A stretch of DNA of 64,000 bases from an uncultured Lachnospiraceae bacterium (GCA_902779305.1 CACZBD010000005.1:1-64000); one strand, 5' to 3'. Positions 17,213 to 25,958 are shown, counted from the first letter of the stretch. The notes: generated by a model not told the origin, from the letters alone. Made by a program: numbers and translations.

Positions 17213-18218
17213 CTTCCTCCACCTCCGTTACCGTAAGCCCTCTTTCCTTAAGGCTTGATATGATCTCTTCCTGCAGCGTTTGTGATTCGGGCAGTCCCAG
17301 GATCATTTCTCCTCTTGCCCTGCCGCCGACATTTCTCGTGTCGGCTTTCAGGATATTCACCGGTGTCTGAAACTTTAAGATCAGGTTGGCGATCACAGGC
17401 TCATAGGAAGAATTCTCGTTGAACACGATCCGGATCTTTCTGGCTTCATGCAGAATATCAAGCGGCGAATACCTGACTTTTTTGTCAAACAGGAGTTCCT
17501 TGGCCGCATCCGTTTTGGGAGCTTCAAACACCTGCTCGACATCTCCCTGTTCCACCAGCACGCCATTATCGATGATCGCCACTTTTTTACAGATCTGCGT
17601 GACAACGGACATCTGGTGCGTGATGATCACGATCGTGATATGGAGTTTTTCATTGATCTCCCTCAAGAGGCTTAAAATAGATTCCGTTGTCTGCGGATCA
17701 AGCGCGCTGGTTGCCTCATCGCAGAGCAGGATCTTCGGGCCCGTCGCAAGGGCGCGCGCAATGGCGACTCGCTGTTTCTGCCCGCCGGAAAGCTGCGAAG
17801 GGTATGATTTTTCCTTCTCACTTAAGTTCACCGTGGCAAGCAGTTCCCTGGCTTTTTTCCTTGCTTCTCTTCGTCTCATACCGGCGATCTCCAGCGGAAA
17901 ACAGATATTGTCGAGTGCTGTTTTCTGCTCGAGCAGATTGAAGTTCTGGAAGATCATGCCGATCTCGCTCCGCTTCTTTCGAAACTCCTTTTCGGTAAGT
18001 GTTGCAAGATCTGTTCCGTCGATGAACACCTGCCCGTCGGTCGGTTTCTCTAAGAAATTGATCGAACGCACCAGGGTGCTTTTTCCTGCGCCGGACATCC
18101 CGATGATCCCGAAAATATCGCCTTTTTCAATGGACAGGCTGATGTTGTCAAGCGCAGTAACGGTCATGCCCTTCACTTCAAATTTTTTTGTCAGATTCCG
18201 GATCTCTATTTCACTCAT
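17205..18218 (-). CDS. metN: D-methionine-type ABC transporter ATPase with NIL domain
   Basis: The 337-residue ATPase has Walker A GMSGAGKST (about residues 40-48), signature LSGGQKQRVAIARAL and Walker B ILLCDEATSALD. A C-terminal NIL domain (about residues 260-335, with SSYEPVIANLILKFQTPVNI) is present. In E. coli MetN this domain binds methionine and switches the transporter off, so feedback inhibition is likely here. The ATG follows AAGGGGACGAT, just downstream of a stable hairpin after the receptor gene. Confidence 0.94.
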   Translation of the reverse strand: MSEIEIRNLTKKFEVKGMTVTALDNISLSIEKGDIFGIIGMSGAGKSTLVRSINFLEKPTDGQVFIDGTDLATLTEKEFRKKRSEIGMIFQNFNLLEQKTALDNICFPLEIAGMRRREARKKARELLATVNLSEKEKSYPSQLSGGQKQRVAIARALATGPKILLCDEATSALDPQTTESILSLLREINEKLHITIVIITHQMSVVTQICKKVAIIDNGVLVEQGDVEQVFEAPKTDAAKELLFDKKVRYSPLDILHEARKIRIVFNENSSYEPVIANLILKFQTPVNILKADTRNVGGRARGEMILGLPESQTLQEEIISSLKERGLTVTEVEEDV

Positions 18219-18240
18219 ATCGTCCCCTTCAACCGTAAAT

Positions 18241-18262
18241 GGGAGGACCCAAAGGCCCTCCC
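18241..18262 (-). terminator. Intercistronic hairpin between receptor gene and metN
   Basis: On the minus strand GGGAGGGCC and GGGTCCTCCC fold into a strong hairpin with a three-base loop and one bulge. No T run follows, so it is more likely a stabiliser or attenuating hairpin that leaves the receptor mRNA in excess over the transporter mRNA, a common arrangement for binding-protein genes. Confidence 0.5.
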
Positions 18263-18284
18263 TGTTCTTATTCGGTTCTGCGCC

Positions 18285-19967
18285 TTATTCAAAGAACACG
18301 ACCGCTCCGTCATAGGTATCTTCGATGAACTTTTTGATCTCATCGCTTCTGAGCACCTGTACAAGGGCTTTGATCTTGTCGGAAGATTCATTGCCTTCCT
18401 TTACCGCGATGATGTTCACATAGGTCTTGGCAGCTACGGAATCGCTTGCCTCATAAGCGATCGAATCCTTCCCGACGGAATAGCCTGCTTCCAACGCGTA
18501 ATTGCCGTTCAGCACCACATACTCCACTTCGTTCACAACTCTTGCGACCTGCGCAGCTTCGAGTTCGACAAATTTGATGTTGTTCGGATTGTCCACGATG
18601 TCGTTGACCGTGGCCGTAAGTCCGACGCCGTCCTTTAAGGTCAGAAGGCCGTTATCCTGCAACAGCAGCAGCGCTCTTGCCTCGTTGGTCGTATCATTGG
18701 GTACTGCGATCGAATCTCCGTCAGCGATATCTTTCAGATCCGATTTTGTGCCGGGATAGATCCCGAACGGTTCATAATGGATCCCGCCGGCATTGACAAG
18801 GTGTGTGCCCTGTTCCTCATTAAAGCTGTCCAGATAAGGAATATGCTGGAAATAATTTGCATCAAACTCCCCTGATTCCACGACCAGGTTCGGCTGCACA
18901 TAATCTTCAAATTCCACGACGTCCAGTTTGTAACCGTGTTCTTCAAGGATCCCTGCTGCCTGCGCTAAGATCTCCGCATGCGGAGTTGTGGAGGCCGCGA
19001 TTTTTATAACCTCACCGTTTCCGTCAGGGATATTAAGACCGTCTGCCCCTGCGGCATCCGCCGTATCTTCTGCTGCGCCGGCTACCACGCCGCCTTCAAC
19101 GACAAGCGTATCTTCATAGTCTTTTCCGTAGGTATCAAGAAGTGTTGCTTCGTAATCCGCATGGAAGAAATTCTCAGTTCCGAGTGCCTTGATTTCCTCG
19201 TTCAGCCAGTCAAGCAGGGAGCTGTTGCCTTTTGAAACCGCCGGTGCGATCGTGTCCTGGCTTCCGAGAGACGGGATGCCGACCACATACCCTTCGTTCT
19301 CGAGGGAATATGCGATCACTTCCGTGTTGTCGTTTGCCCAGGCAACGCCCGTTCCGTTCTCGAAGGATGTCTTGGCGGTCGCATAGGTATCGAACTTCTG
19401 CAGTTTGATGTCCGGATAATTCTTCTCAAGATAAGTCTCTGCCGTTGTTCCGGAAATGACGATGACCTGATCATCCGCGCCGATCTGGTCGAGACTTTCG
19501 ATCACGTTGTCCTCGTGCGAAACGACACCGAGCGCCACGTTCATATACGGAAGCGCGAAATCAACTTTTTCCGCTCTCTCTTCCGTAACGGTGAAGTTTG
19601 CAAGCACGATATCAACTTTTCCGGTTTCCAGGTATTCCACGCGGCTGGCTGCCTCTGTGGAAACGTAATTGATCTTCACGCCGAGATCTTTACCGATCCG
19701 TTCCGCAAAATAAACATCATAACCCTGATACTCTCCGTTTTCGTCCACATAGCCGAACGGGTTCTTGTCGGAGAACACGCCGATGTTGACCGTTCCGTCT
19801 GCCTTGATCTCATCCAGGGTTCTGTAGACTTTGTTTCCGGTATCTTCTGCAGGTGCCTGATCCGCTCCTCCTGTGGTAGCGGTTGCGGAGCAGCCCGTAA
19901 GTGCACCGATCGCCAGTGTGAATGTTGCAGCCAGTGCTGTCAGTTTTGTAAACAATGATCTTCTCAT
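18285..19967 (-). CDS. Chimeric lipoprotein: polar-amino-acid-binding domain fused to MetQ/NlpA domain
   Basis: The 560-residue lipoprotein (lipobox ALTGC, about residue 26) has two complete and unrelated-looking binding domains in series. Residues 50-285 are an SBP family 3 domain (GTVNIGVFSDKNPFGYVDENG, then GKVDIVLANFTVTEERAEKVDF), as in cystine and glutamine receptors. After an Ala/Asp/Gly-rich linker, residues 318-560 are an NlpA/MetQ domain (KIAASTTPHAEIL, EFEDYVQPN, YFQHIPYLD, GGIHYEPFGIYP). The frame runs through without interruption. The operon encodes exactly two importers, one of each matching kind, and no other receptor, so this protein most likely serves both. It is preceded by AGGAGGAAAAAATATT. 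Substrates are inferred to be methionine and cystine or other polar amino acids. Confidence 0.93.
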   Translation of the reverse strand: MRRSLFTKLTALAATFTLAIGALTGCSATATTGGADQAPAEDTGNKVYRTLDEIKADGTVNIGVFSDKNPFGYVDENGEYQGYDVYFAERIGKDLGVKINYVSTEAASRVEYLETGKVDIVLANFTVTEERAEKVDFALPYMNVALGVVSHEDNVIESLDQIGADDQVIVISGTTAETYLEKNYPDIKLQKFDTYATAKTSFENGTGVAWANDNTEVIAYSLENEGYVVGIPSLGSQDTIAPAVSKGNSSLLDWLNEEIKALGTENFFHADYEATLLDTYGKDYEDTLVVEGGVVAGAAEDTADAAGADGLNIPDGNGEVIKIAASTTPHAEILAQAAGILEEHGYKLDVVEFEDYVQPNLVVESGEFDANYFQHIPYLDSFNEEQGTHLVNAGGIHYEPFGIYPGTKSDLKDIADGDSIAVPNDTTNEARALLLLQDNGLLTLKDGVGLTATVNDIVDNPNNIKFVELEAAQVARVVNEVEYVVLNGNYALEAGYSVGKDSIAYEASDSVAAKTYVNIIAVKEGNESSDKIKALVQVLRSDEIKKFIEDTYDGAVVFFE

Positions 19968-20015
19968 AATATTTTTTCCTCCTGATTGTTGCTAACGATG
20001 ATTTTTACCCTTAAA

Positions 20016-20147
20016 TACTCCCAAACATGAATAATGCCCGGGATGACCTCCCAGGCAATGGCTATCTCATCTGAAATGACAGATCATGTTCTGTGGGCGC
20101 ATGACAAATGAGCCATACACCCGGCCATATTACTTGCCTGGGAGTAA
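20016..20147 (-). promoter_or_regulatory. Attenuator-like set of mutually exclusive RNA pairings
   Basis: In the leader RNA (minus strand), block A (CTCCCAGGCAA, 20134-20144, inside the leader ORF) is perfectly complementary over 11 bases to block B (TTGCCTGGGAG, 20048-20058). Block B can instead pair with block C (TCCCGGGC, 20036-20043; eight pairs with one G-U). Block A can pair with block D (TGGGAGTA, 20016-20023; eight pairs). A-B excludes A-D together with B-C. Block A starts about 18 bases after the Cys codon cluster of the leader peptide, so a ribosome stalled there would cover it. No T run follows any hairpin, so the output may be translational or Rho-dependent rather than intrinsic termination. 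Confidence 0.6.
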
Positions 20148-20200
20148 AGCATTCGACAGCACATACAACACATTTGCGTTCCGATGTAGGTTGCCTTCAT
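20084..20200 (-). CDS. Cys/Met-rich leader peptide, 38 residues
   Basis: An ATG ten bases after AAAGGAG opens a 38-codon frame in the leader of the uptake operon. It holds the cluster MCCMCCRM at residues 10-17 and further Cys and Met codons towards its end: six Cys and six Met in all. Such enrichment is far beyond chance and matches what a ribosome-stalling leader for a cysteine/methionine operon should look like. The stop lies 116 bases before the start of the receptor gene. The peptide is probably not functional itself; its translation speed would report charged tRNA-Cys and tRNA-Met. Alternatively it is a small metal- or thiol-binding protein, which I find less likely. Confidence 0.75.
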   Translation of the reverse strand: MKATYIGTQMCCMCCRMLYSQASNMAGCMAHLSCAHRT

Positions 20201-20270
20201 CTTGTCATGTCTCCTTTCTTCAGTCCTAAGATGTTCCGGTGATGTAGCGAAAACATCTTTATGGTTGCAT

Positions 20271-20299
20271 ATCATACACCTACTTTTTCAGTATGTCAA
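20271..20299 (-). promoter_or_regulatory. Promoter of the sulfur-amino-acid uptake operon
   Basis: On the minus strand a consensus TTGACA (20294-20299) is followed after exactly 17 bases by TATGAT (20271-20276). The leader then starts near 20264 and first folds an AAGATGTT/AACATCTT hairpin (20228-20259) before the leader peptide. Confidence 0.88.
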
Positions 20300-20325
20300 T
20301 AGGTTTTTAATTTTTTTGCATTGGG

Positions 20326-20405
20326 TGGTCCCTTGGGGACGGGGTCAGTGGTCCATTTTCAGAAAATTCACACAATGGACCACTGACCCCGTCCCCAAGG
20401 GACCA
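20326..20405. repeat. 80-bp palindromic repeat (REPIN-like), full copy 1
   Basis: Two perfect 32-base arms (TGGTCCCTTGGGGACGGGGT and onward) face each other around a 16-base centre TTCAGAAAATTCACAC. Total length is 80 bases. A second full copy in opposite orientation lies at 22243-22322, and half copies at 25959, 27418 and 28073. The layout matches REP doublets mobilised by REP-associated tyrosine transposases; no such transposase is in the window. Confidence 0.85.
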
Positions 20406-20409
20406 TTTA

Positions 20410-20418
20410 TGGTATAAT
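20410..20418 (+). promoter_or_regulatory. Extended -10 promoter of the EAL gene
   Basis: TGGTATAAT is an extended -10 box lying five bases past the palindromic repeat. No -35 box is seen, since that place is taken by the repeat arm. The expected start is near 20425, leaving a 16-base leader with AGGAGG-like GGAGGAAATGCC before the ATG. Confidence 0.6.
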
Positions 20419-20440
20419 GGGAGAAAGCGGAGGAAATGCC

Positions 20441-22234
20441 ATGGTCATAAACAAAATGATCCAGATCTACAAACCGGACAGAACGTTATACTACATGGAT
20501 GCCACAGAGGCGGATATCCATGATTTTTACAAAGGAAACATCCCTGCACAGATCGGGAACTATGCGGGCACATACGGGGCATACGATCTCCCAGGCGTGT
20601 TCTATCTCCCCGTTCTGAACAAAGAAGTGATCGGCATCGAGTTCAGGCCGGACGATCCGAAGGTTGCTTATCCCGAAGGTCTGAAAACCATGACTTTTCC
20701 CGGCGCATATTTCTATTCCATTGAGATCGATGAAGAGCATAACATCACGCTTGAAGTCATTCGTGCTGCCTTTGCCTCGATCGCAGAAGAAGACAATGCA
20801 AAGCGGACCTACAGCGATCTGACCATCGAGGAAGATCCCAAGGTCATCGGTGCGTTTTATGACAACAAAAAGATCCGGGTCCAGCACGAATGGAAGCTTT
20901 GCAGGAATGATGCGAAGCGTGTCATACATGATGATATCGACGCTTTCGACAAGGATTATCTGTATAGAATGGCGTTTTTCGAACCCATCACCGCGCACTA
21001 TAACTGGAATCACATCGAGGCCTTTCTGGAAACACCGGCGGATTACGGGATCAGGGATTACGCTTTTGCTCATTTTGACATCAAATCGTTCAAAGTCATT
21101 AACGAAGTTTACGGACATCATGTGGCAAACAGAGTTCTCTGCAGGGTGATCGATGCCATGAATCATGCCGATTTCGTGTATACCAGCGCACGCTGCCACA
21201 ATGACAATTTCGCGATGATGATCAAGGACATGCCTGAAGAGGAAATGATCCGGACACTGACGGCTTTCTTCGATGATCTGGGGCGTTTGGAAGAAGATCC
21301 GGCTTATAGGATCTTCTACCGGTGCGGCGTGGTACCGATGCAGCGTACTCTGCAGCTTGGGAACCGTGTCGCCGATGCAGGAAAAATGGCGCAGGCGCTC
21401 GGGACCGGCCGTTACGGTACGGAGATCACGGTCTATACGGATGAGATGGATAACGATGTATCCTGGGCCAGTTATATCAAGGCTTATGTGGAAACGGCGA
21501 TCAAGCAGGATGAATTCATGGTTTATTTACAGCCGAAGATCGATCTTGATAAAGGCAGCGTGGCCGGTGCGGAAGCTCTGATCCGGTGGAATTATAAGAA
21601 CAAGGAATTCCTGCCGCCCTCGCGGTTCATTCCGTTCTTTGAAAAAGACGGATCGATCGGCAAGATCGATGATGTTGTTCTTGAAAAGGTCTGCGAGGCA
21701 CTCACAAAATGGAAGAAAGAGGGAAGATCACTTCATCCTGTCTCCGTGAACCTTTCCAGATCCCGCCTGTACGATGCGGATCTGGTCGACCATCTGACAG
21801 GGATCGTTGATTCCTACGGGATCAGTCACGAGCTGATCGATTTTGAGCTGACCGAAAGTGCGACATATGACAACACGGACAACATGATCCGCGTGCTCGG
21901 AGAACTGAGGAAGAAAGGCTTTCAGACTTCCATGGACGATTTTGGGACCGGCTATTCCTCGCTGTCCTTATTAACGCAGATGCCGCTCAACACGCTGAAG
22001 ATCGACAAAAGCTTTGTGGACCGCGTTGCCACGAAAGACGAGTGCGCCAAGGATATCGCGGTCATCCGGCATATCATCACGCTCGCCAAAGAGCTCGGAT
22101 TTGTCTGCCTTGCGGAAGGCGCTGAGGCCAAAGAACAGGTGGACAGGCTGCGGGAGCTTGGCTGCGATGTCATTCAGGGCTACTATTTCAGCAAGCCCAT
22201 CCCGATCAGTGAATTTGAAGAAAAGTACCTGTAA
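20441..22234 (+). CDS. Cyclic-di-GMP phosphodiesterase with degenerate GGDEF domain
   Basis: The 597-residue cytoplasmic protein has an unrecognised N-terminal region (1-180), a GGDEF-like domain (about 190-340) whose active-site motif is replaced by CHNDNF near 253, and a full EAL domain (about 355-595). The EAL domain keeps AEALIRW near 376, the metal-binding DDFGTGYSS near 499, and QGYYFSKP. It should therefore hydrolyse c-di-GMP, with the dead cyclase domain perhaps binding GTP as an effector. The ATG at 20441 follows GCGGAGGAAATGCC; an upstream ATG at 20417 falls inside the -10 box. No membrane segments are seen. It stands alone between two 80-bp repeats. Confidence 0.88.
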   Translation: MVINKMIQIYKPDRTLYYMDATEADIHDFYKGNIPAQIGNYAGTYGAYDLPGVFYLPVLNKEVIGIEFRPDDPKVAYPEGLKTMTFPGAYFYSIEIDEEHNITLEVIRAAFASIAEEDNAKRTYSDLTIEEDPKVIGAFYDNKKIRVQHEWKLCRNDAKRVIHDDIDAFDKDYLYRMAFFEPITAHYNWNHIEAFLETPADYGIRDYAFAHFDIKSFKVINEVYGHHVANRVLCRVIDAMNHADFVYTSARCHNDNFAMMIKDMPEEEMIRTLTAFFDDLGRLEEDPAYRIFYRCGVVPMQRTLQLGNRVADAGKMAQALGTGRYGTEITVYTDEMDNDVSWASYIKAYVETAIKQDEFMVYLQPKIDLDKGSVAGAEALIRWNYKNKEFLPPSRFIPFFEKDGSIGKIDDVVLEKVCEALTKWKKEGRSLHPVSVNLSRSRLYDADLVDHLTGIVDSYGISHELIDFELTESATYDNTDNMIRVLGELRKKGFQTSMDDFGTGYSSLSLLTQMPLNTLKIDKSFVDRVATKDECAKDIAVIRHIITLAKELGFVCLAEGAEAKEQVDRLRELGCDVIQGYYFSKPIPISEFEEKYL

Positions 22235-22242
22235 GCCTTGGG

Positions 22243-22322
22243 TGAGCCCTTGGGGACGGGGTTAAGGGTCCATTGTGTGAATTTTCTGAAAATGAGCCAC
22301 TAACCCCGTCCCCAAGGGCTCA
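22243..22322. repeat. 80-bp palindromic repeat (REPIN-like), full copy 2, inverted
   Basis: The outer arms (TGAGCCCTTGGGGACGGGGT and onward, 22 bases) are perfectly complementary. The centre GTGTGAATTTTCTGAA is the exact reverse complement of the centre of copy 1, so this is the same element in the other orientation and of the same length. The right end supplies the TGA stop codon (22320-22322, minus strand) of the ABC exporter gene. Confidence 0.85.
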
Positions 22323-24131
22323 TACGATATAGTTCCGGGCCTGCCGGTCAAACATTTCGCGGTAACGGCCGTTTAAAGACATCAGTTCTTCATGGGTCCC
22401 CTGCTCTTTGACGGACCCTTTTTCAAACAGATAGATGCGGTCTGCCATCCGTGTCGTGGACAGTCTGTGCGAAATGAAAATAATGGTATCATTCTTTGCA
22501 TTTTCGATCAGGTTCCTGTTCAGATGATATTCGGAAACCGGGTCGAGCGCGGAAGACGGCTCGTCCAGAATGGAGACCGCACATTCCCCCTCATTTGCAA
22601 AGATCCTCGAGATCGCAACCTTCTGGCTTTCTCCGCCGGAAAGATTCGTTCCGTCCGTGTCAAATTCCCTGGTCAGTCTTGTATGGATCCCATCGCTCAG
22701 TTTGTCCAGTTTCCCGCCAAAGTCAGCCTTTTTGAGTGCTTCGACCACTCTTAACTCATCTTCTTTTCCGGCTTTTCTCATCAGCACATTTTCGGCAAGC
22801 GTAGCCGCATAGATATTGTAATCCTGAAAGACCGCGCTGATCTTTTTCCGGTACTCTTCTGTCGCATATTCACGGATATCCCGGCCACCATAGCGGATGC
22901 TTCCGCCTGTCACGTCATAAAGGCGCATCAAAAGTTTTACAAAAGTCGTTTTCCCGGCGCCGTTCTCGCCGACGATCGCGATCTTTTCACCGGGCCTGAT
23001 GGTAAGCGAGATATTGTTCAGCGTATTCTTTTTTGCATGCGGATATCTGAAACTCATGTTTTCAAGGACCAACTCCTGCGGCCCTGCATCAGGCGTAAGG
23101 CCGTCTGCTTTTTCGATCACCGGCTTGTAATTAAGCATAGCCCGGAATTTTTCCGCATACTGTCCGATCTGTTGAAAATCAACCAGACAGAAGTTGATCC
23201 GGTTCAGATTTCCTCTGACAAAATTGGACGCATTGTTCGCGGATGCCACTTCTCCGAGTGCAATGGATCTCAGCACCAGCGCCAGATAGCCCAGATAAGC
23301 CGGTACCGCGAAAAAGGAGAAAACCGTGAAAACGCAGATCCAGTTGATCAGCGAGACCCAGGTCAATGCGGGCGCATATTTCTTTCCGGCATCGGAGGCT
23401 TCCTGCAGCGCTTCGTCAAACTGTTTTCTTAAAGGCGTCCTGACATCCGTCAGCTTGCATTCTTTGGCAAACTCCGGCTGATAGAACACTCTTTTGGAAT
23501 AGTCCGCTTTCCGGAGCGCTTTTTTATTTGCGATATCCCACTGGTATTCCAGCCTCTCGATCTTGAATCTTGTCAGCAGATTGACAGTAAAACCGGCAAC
23601 GGGGAAAAGTGCCAGCACCGGATTGACGCCAAAGATCAACACGGCGGCAACACTGAGCCCCGCAATTCCTGCAAGAATATGGCTGACGATCGTTACGGTC
23701 TTTGCGATCGCGCTGTCCGCATTGTTTGCAACGATCACATAGGTGTCATAGTACTCCGGATCATCATAATAAAGAAGATCCATGTGACTGTTTTTTTCGA
23801 TCAGATCTCTCTGAATGATCCCGCTCAGCCTGATCAGCTTGGCCTGCGACCATTCTGCGATCAGCTGGTCGATCCACTCAAGAATCGTGACAAGGATCAG
23901 GGAAAGGACCAGGATGAGAACGATCCCTTTCAGCTCTTTTTTACCGGTCAGACCTTCTATGATCGCCTTTAAAATAAAGGTGGCATTCAGCGCCCAGCCT
24001 GCTTCCGAGAACACGTAGAGCAGGATGATCTTTACGAGCAAAGGTCTGTCATAGCGCGCCGCATATCTGATCATGAAGATCGTGTTGGAGATCATACGTT
24101 TTAAGGATACGGTGTTTTCTTTTTTATCCAT
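22320..24131 (-). CDS. ABC exporter, membrane and ATPase domains fused
   Basis: The 603-residue protein has six N-terminal membrane segments (about residues 15-310) and a C-terminal ATPase with Walker A GENGAGKTT near 390, signature LSGGESQKVAISR near 500 and Walker B VSILDEPSSALD. It is one half of a heterodimeric exporter with the gene at 24124, which it overlaps by eight bases. Both halves keep a full set of ATPase motifs. The substrate is unknown; neighbours give no peptide or lantibiotic genes. The annotated start follows the end of the upstream gene. Its stop codon is the last triplet of an 80-bp repeat. Confidence 0.9.
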   Translation of the reverse strand: MDKKENTVSLKRMISNTIFMIRYAARYDRPLLVKIILLYVFSEAGWALNATFILKAIIEGLTGKKELKGIVLILVLSLILVTILEWIDQLIAEWSQAKLIRLSGIIQRDLIEKNSHMDLLYYDDPEYYDTYVIVANNADSAIAKTVTIVSHILAGIAGLSVAAVLIFGVNPVLALFPVAGFTVNLLTRFKIERLEYQWDIANKKALRKADYSKRVFYQPEFAKECKLTDVRTPLRKQFDEALQEASDAGKKYAPALTWVSLINWICVFTVFSFFAVPAYLGYLALVLRSIALGEVASANNASNFVRGNLNRINFCLVDFQQIGQYAEKFRAMLNYKPVIEKADGLTPDAGPQELVLENMSFRYPHAKKNTLNNISLTIRPGEKIAIVGENGAGKTTFVKLLMRLYDVTGGSIRYGGRDIREYATEEYRKKISAVFQDYNIYAATLAENVLMRKAGKEDELRVVEALKKADFGGKLDKLSDGIHTRLTREFDTDGTNLSGGESQKVAISRIFANEGECAVSILDEPSSALDPVSEYHLNRNLIENAKNDTIIFISHRLSTTRMADRIYLFEKGSVKEQGTHEELMSLNGRYREMFDRQARNYIV

Positions 24132-25947
24132 AGTAGGCCGCCGCTCCTTTCAGCATTTCTTCCGGGATGCTCTCTTGATAGTTCTGCGCCTGTAGCAAAA
24201 ACATCTCATGATAAAAGCCGTTTTGCGCCATCAGTTCCTCGTGGCTGCCGTGCTCTGCGATGCAGCCGTCTTTCATGAGATAGATCGTATCGGCCATTCT
24301 TGCGGAGGACAGTCTGTGCGAAATAAAGACGACACCCTTTCCTTCCGAAAGTTTCATCATGTTGTTGTACATGTTATATTCGGCGAGCGGATCCAGTGCG
24401 GAAGACGGTTCATCCAGGATCACCATATCCGGGTTCTGCGCAAACACTCTTGCGATCGCGATCTTTTGCGACTGTCCGCCGGAAGGCACAAATCCCTCCT
24501 CGTCAAACTCACGGCTGATCACGGTATCGAGCCCGCCTGTAAGTCCCGGATGCGCGATATCAAACTGCGCATTTTGAAGCGCTGTCCTGACGGTTTCATG
24601 ATCGTTTTCATCCTTGGGCCGCCGCATCAGAACGTTTTCGGATAACGTCATTGCAAAAACCTGCAGGTCCTGGAAAACCGTGCCAAAACACTTCCTGTAC
24701 GATTCCGGATCGATCAGACCGATATCCATGCCGTTCACAAGGATCTGTCCCTCCGTGACCGGATATAGTCCCATGAGCAGTTTGATCAGTGTGGTCTTTC
24801 CTGCCCCGTTGTATCCGACGATCGCCAGTTTTTCGCCTTTGTTCCATCGGAAACTGACATTTCTGATGGAAGGATCCTTTGCTCCCGGATAGGTAAACGA
24901 TACATTCTTCAGTTCAATCGATGCGATCTCACTGACTTTAAGCCTGTCTGATCTTTCCTTCGGATCCCGTTCCAAAAACTCTCTTAGATTCTGGAACAGT
25001 TTGGCGCCGTTACTTAAAAAGATCCTGTTTTCGACCGCTGCCTTTAACTGGTCGGTTGAGAAAGCCATGGCCGTGATCATGGCAACATAGCTCGATACAT
25101 CCGTAACATTGCCGTACCTGACTTTCAGAATGACATAGAAAAACGCAAGGACTCCCGCCAGAATAGAATAACTGCCCTTCATCAGGAAGGAATAAAAAGC
25201 TGATTTCAGCCGGTATTTCAAAGAAACCTTTTCCATTTGTAAGACAGCGTTTTCCTGCTTCTCAAGCATCAGGGAATTGATATCGAACAGCCTCACTTCC
25301 GCGGCATATTTTTTCTCGTAATACACACGTTTCACATAGTCGGCGATACGCTTGTCGCGTGTGATACTCTGCTCTCTGTCATACTGCGTGCGGGAATTTT
25401 TCCTGCCGAAATAGAAACTGAAAAAGATCGGAACGATCAGGAAAAACACGAAGGCAGGGTCAACGGAGATCACAATGACAAGCGACATGACCGTCGATAT
25501 CACGTTCCCGATATATACTCCGGTCTTGATGGCAAGATCGATCGCATCATCCACGCAGTGATCCAGCGCCCTCGCATATTTATCATAAAAATCCGGGGAT
25601 TCATAGTCCTTCAGCTCCAGATCATCGGAAATATCCATCACGCGATGAAAGATCTGACGGTAAACCGCCGGCGTTTTGACTTTCCGGTACGCCTCATACC
25701 AGCCGCAGATAAAGTGAACGACGATATGGAGGGAGCAAGCGATCACCAGAAACCGGAAGAGGTTCGTATACGGGATATTTCTTTCAATGCAGTTGAAAAT
25801 ATATTTTGTCAGATAGACAAAAAAGAAAACATAGAAGATCTGCTCGATCGAGTTCTTGAAGAGCGTGAAGATCAGAAGCAGTTTGTCTGCAAGCCAGACC
25901 TGCTTCAGCGCATAGAGCAGATTACTGAACGAACTGTTTTTCTTCAT
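24124..25947 (-). CDS. ABC exporter, membrane and ATPase domains fused
   Basis: The 607-residue protein has six membrane segments in residues 15-320 and an ATPase domain with Walker A GYNGAGKTT near 390, a slightly unusual signature PSGGQSQKIAIAR near 490 (Pro instead of Leu), and Walker B MVILDEPSSALD. It pairs with the product of 22320-24131. The ATG follows AGGAGTGAT. It is the first gene of the two-gene operon and is separated from the upstream aldolase gene by a 57-base spacer made mostly of repeat sequence. Confidence 0.9.
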   Translation of the reverse strand: MKKNSSFSNLLYALKQVWLADKLLLIFTLFKNSIEQIFYVFFFVYLTKYIFNCIERNIPYTNLFRFLVIACSLHIVVHFICGWYEAYRKVKTPAVYRQIFHRVMDISDDLELKDYESPDFYDKYARALDHCVDDAIDLAIKTGVYIGNVISTVMSLVIVISVDPAFVFFLIVPIFFSFYFGRKNSRTQYDREQSITRDKRIADYVKRVYYEKKYAAEVRLFDINSLMLEKQENAVLQMEKVSLKYRLKSAFYSFLMKGSYSILAGVLAFFYVILKVRYGNVTDVSSYVAMITAMAFSTDQLKAAVENRIFLSNGAKLFQNLREFLERDPKERSDRLKVSEIASIELKNVSFTYPGAKDPSIRNVSFRWNKGEKLAIVGYNGAGKTTLIKLLMGLYPVTEGQILVNGMDIGLIDPESYRKCFGTVFQDLQVFAMTLSENVLMRRPKDENDHETVRTALQNAQFDIAHPGLTGGLDTVISREFDEEGFVPSGGQSQKIAIARVFAQNPDMVILDEPSSALDPLAEYNMYNNMMKLSEGKGVVFISHRLSSARMADTIYLMKDGCIAEHGSHEELMAQNGFYHEMFLLQAQNYQESIPEEMLKGAAAYYG

Positions 25948-25958
25948 ATCACTCCTGA

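Noticed and set aside
19968..20264. S-box, T-box or other known riboswitch in the leader of the uptake operon
   Set aside because: I find no T-box sequence (AGGGTGGNACCGCG), no specifier-loop layout and no S-box core; the Cys/Met ORF with complementary blocks explains the leader better.
20326..20405. 80-bp palindrome considered as an ordinary intrinsic terminator
   Set aside because: It has no T run, stands upstream of a promoter, and recurs at several sites with the same length and centre, which fits a repeat element better.
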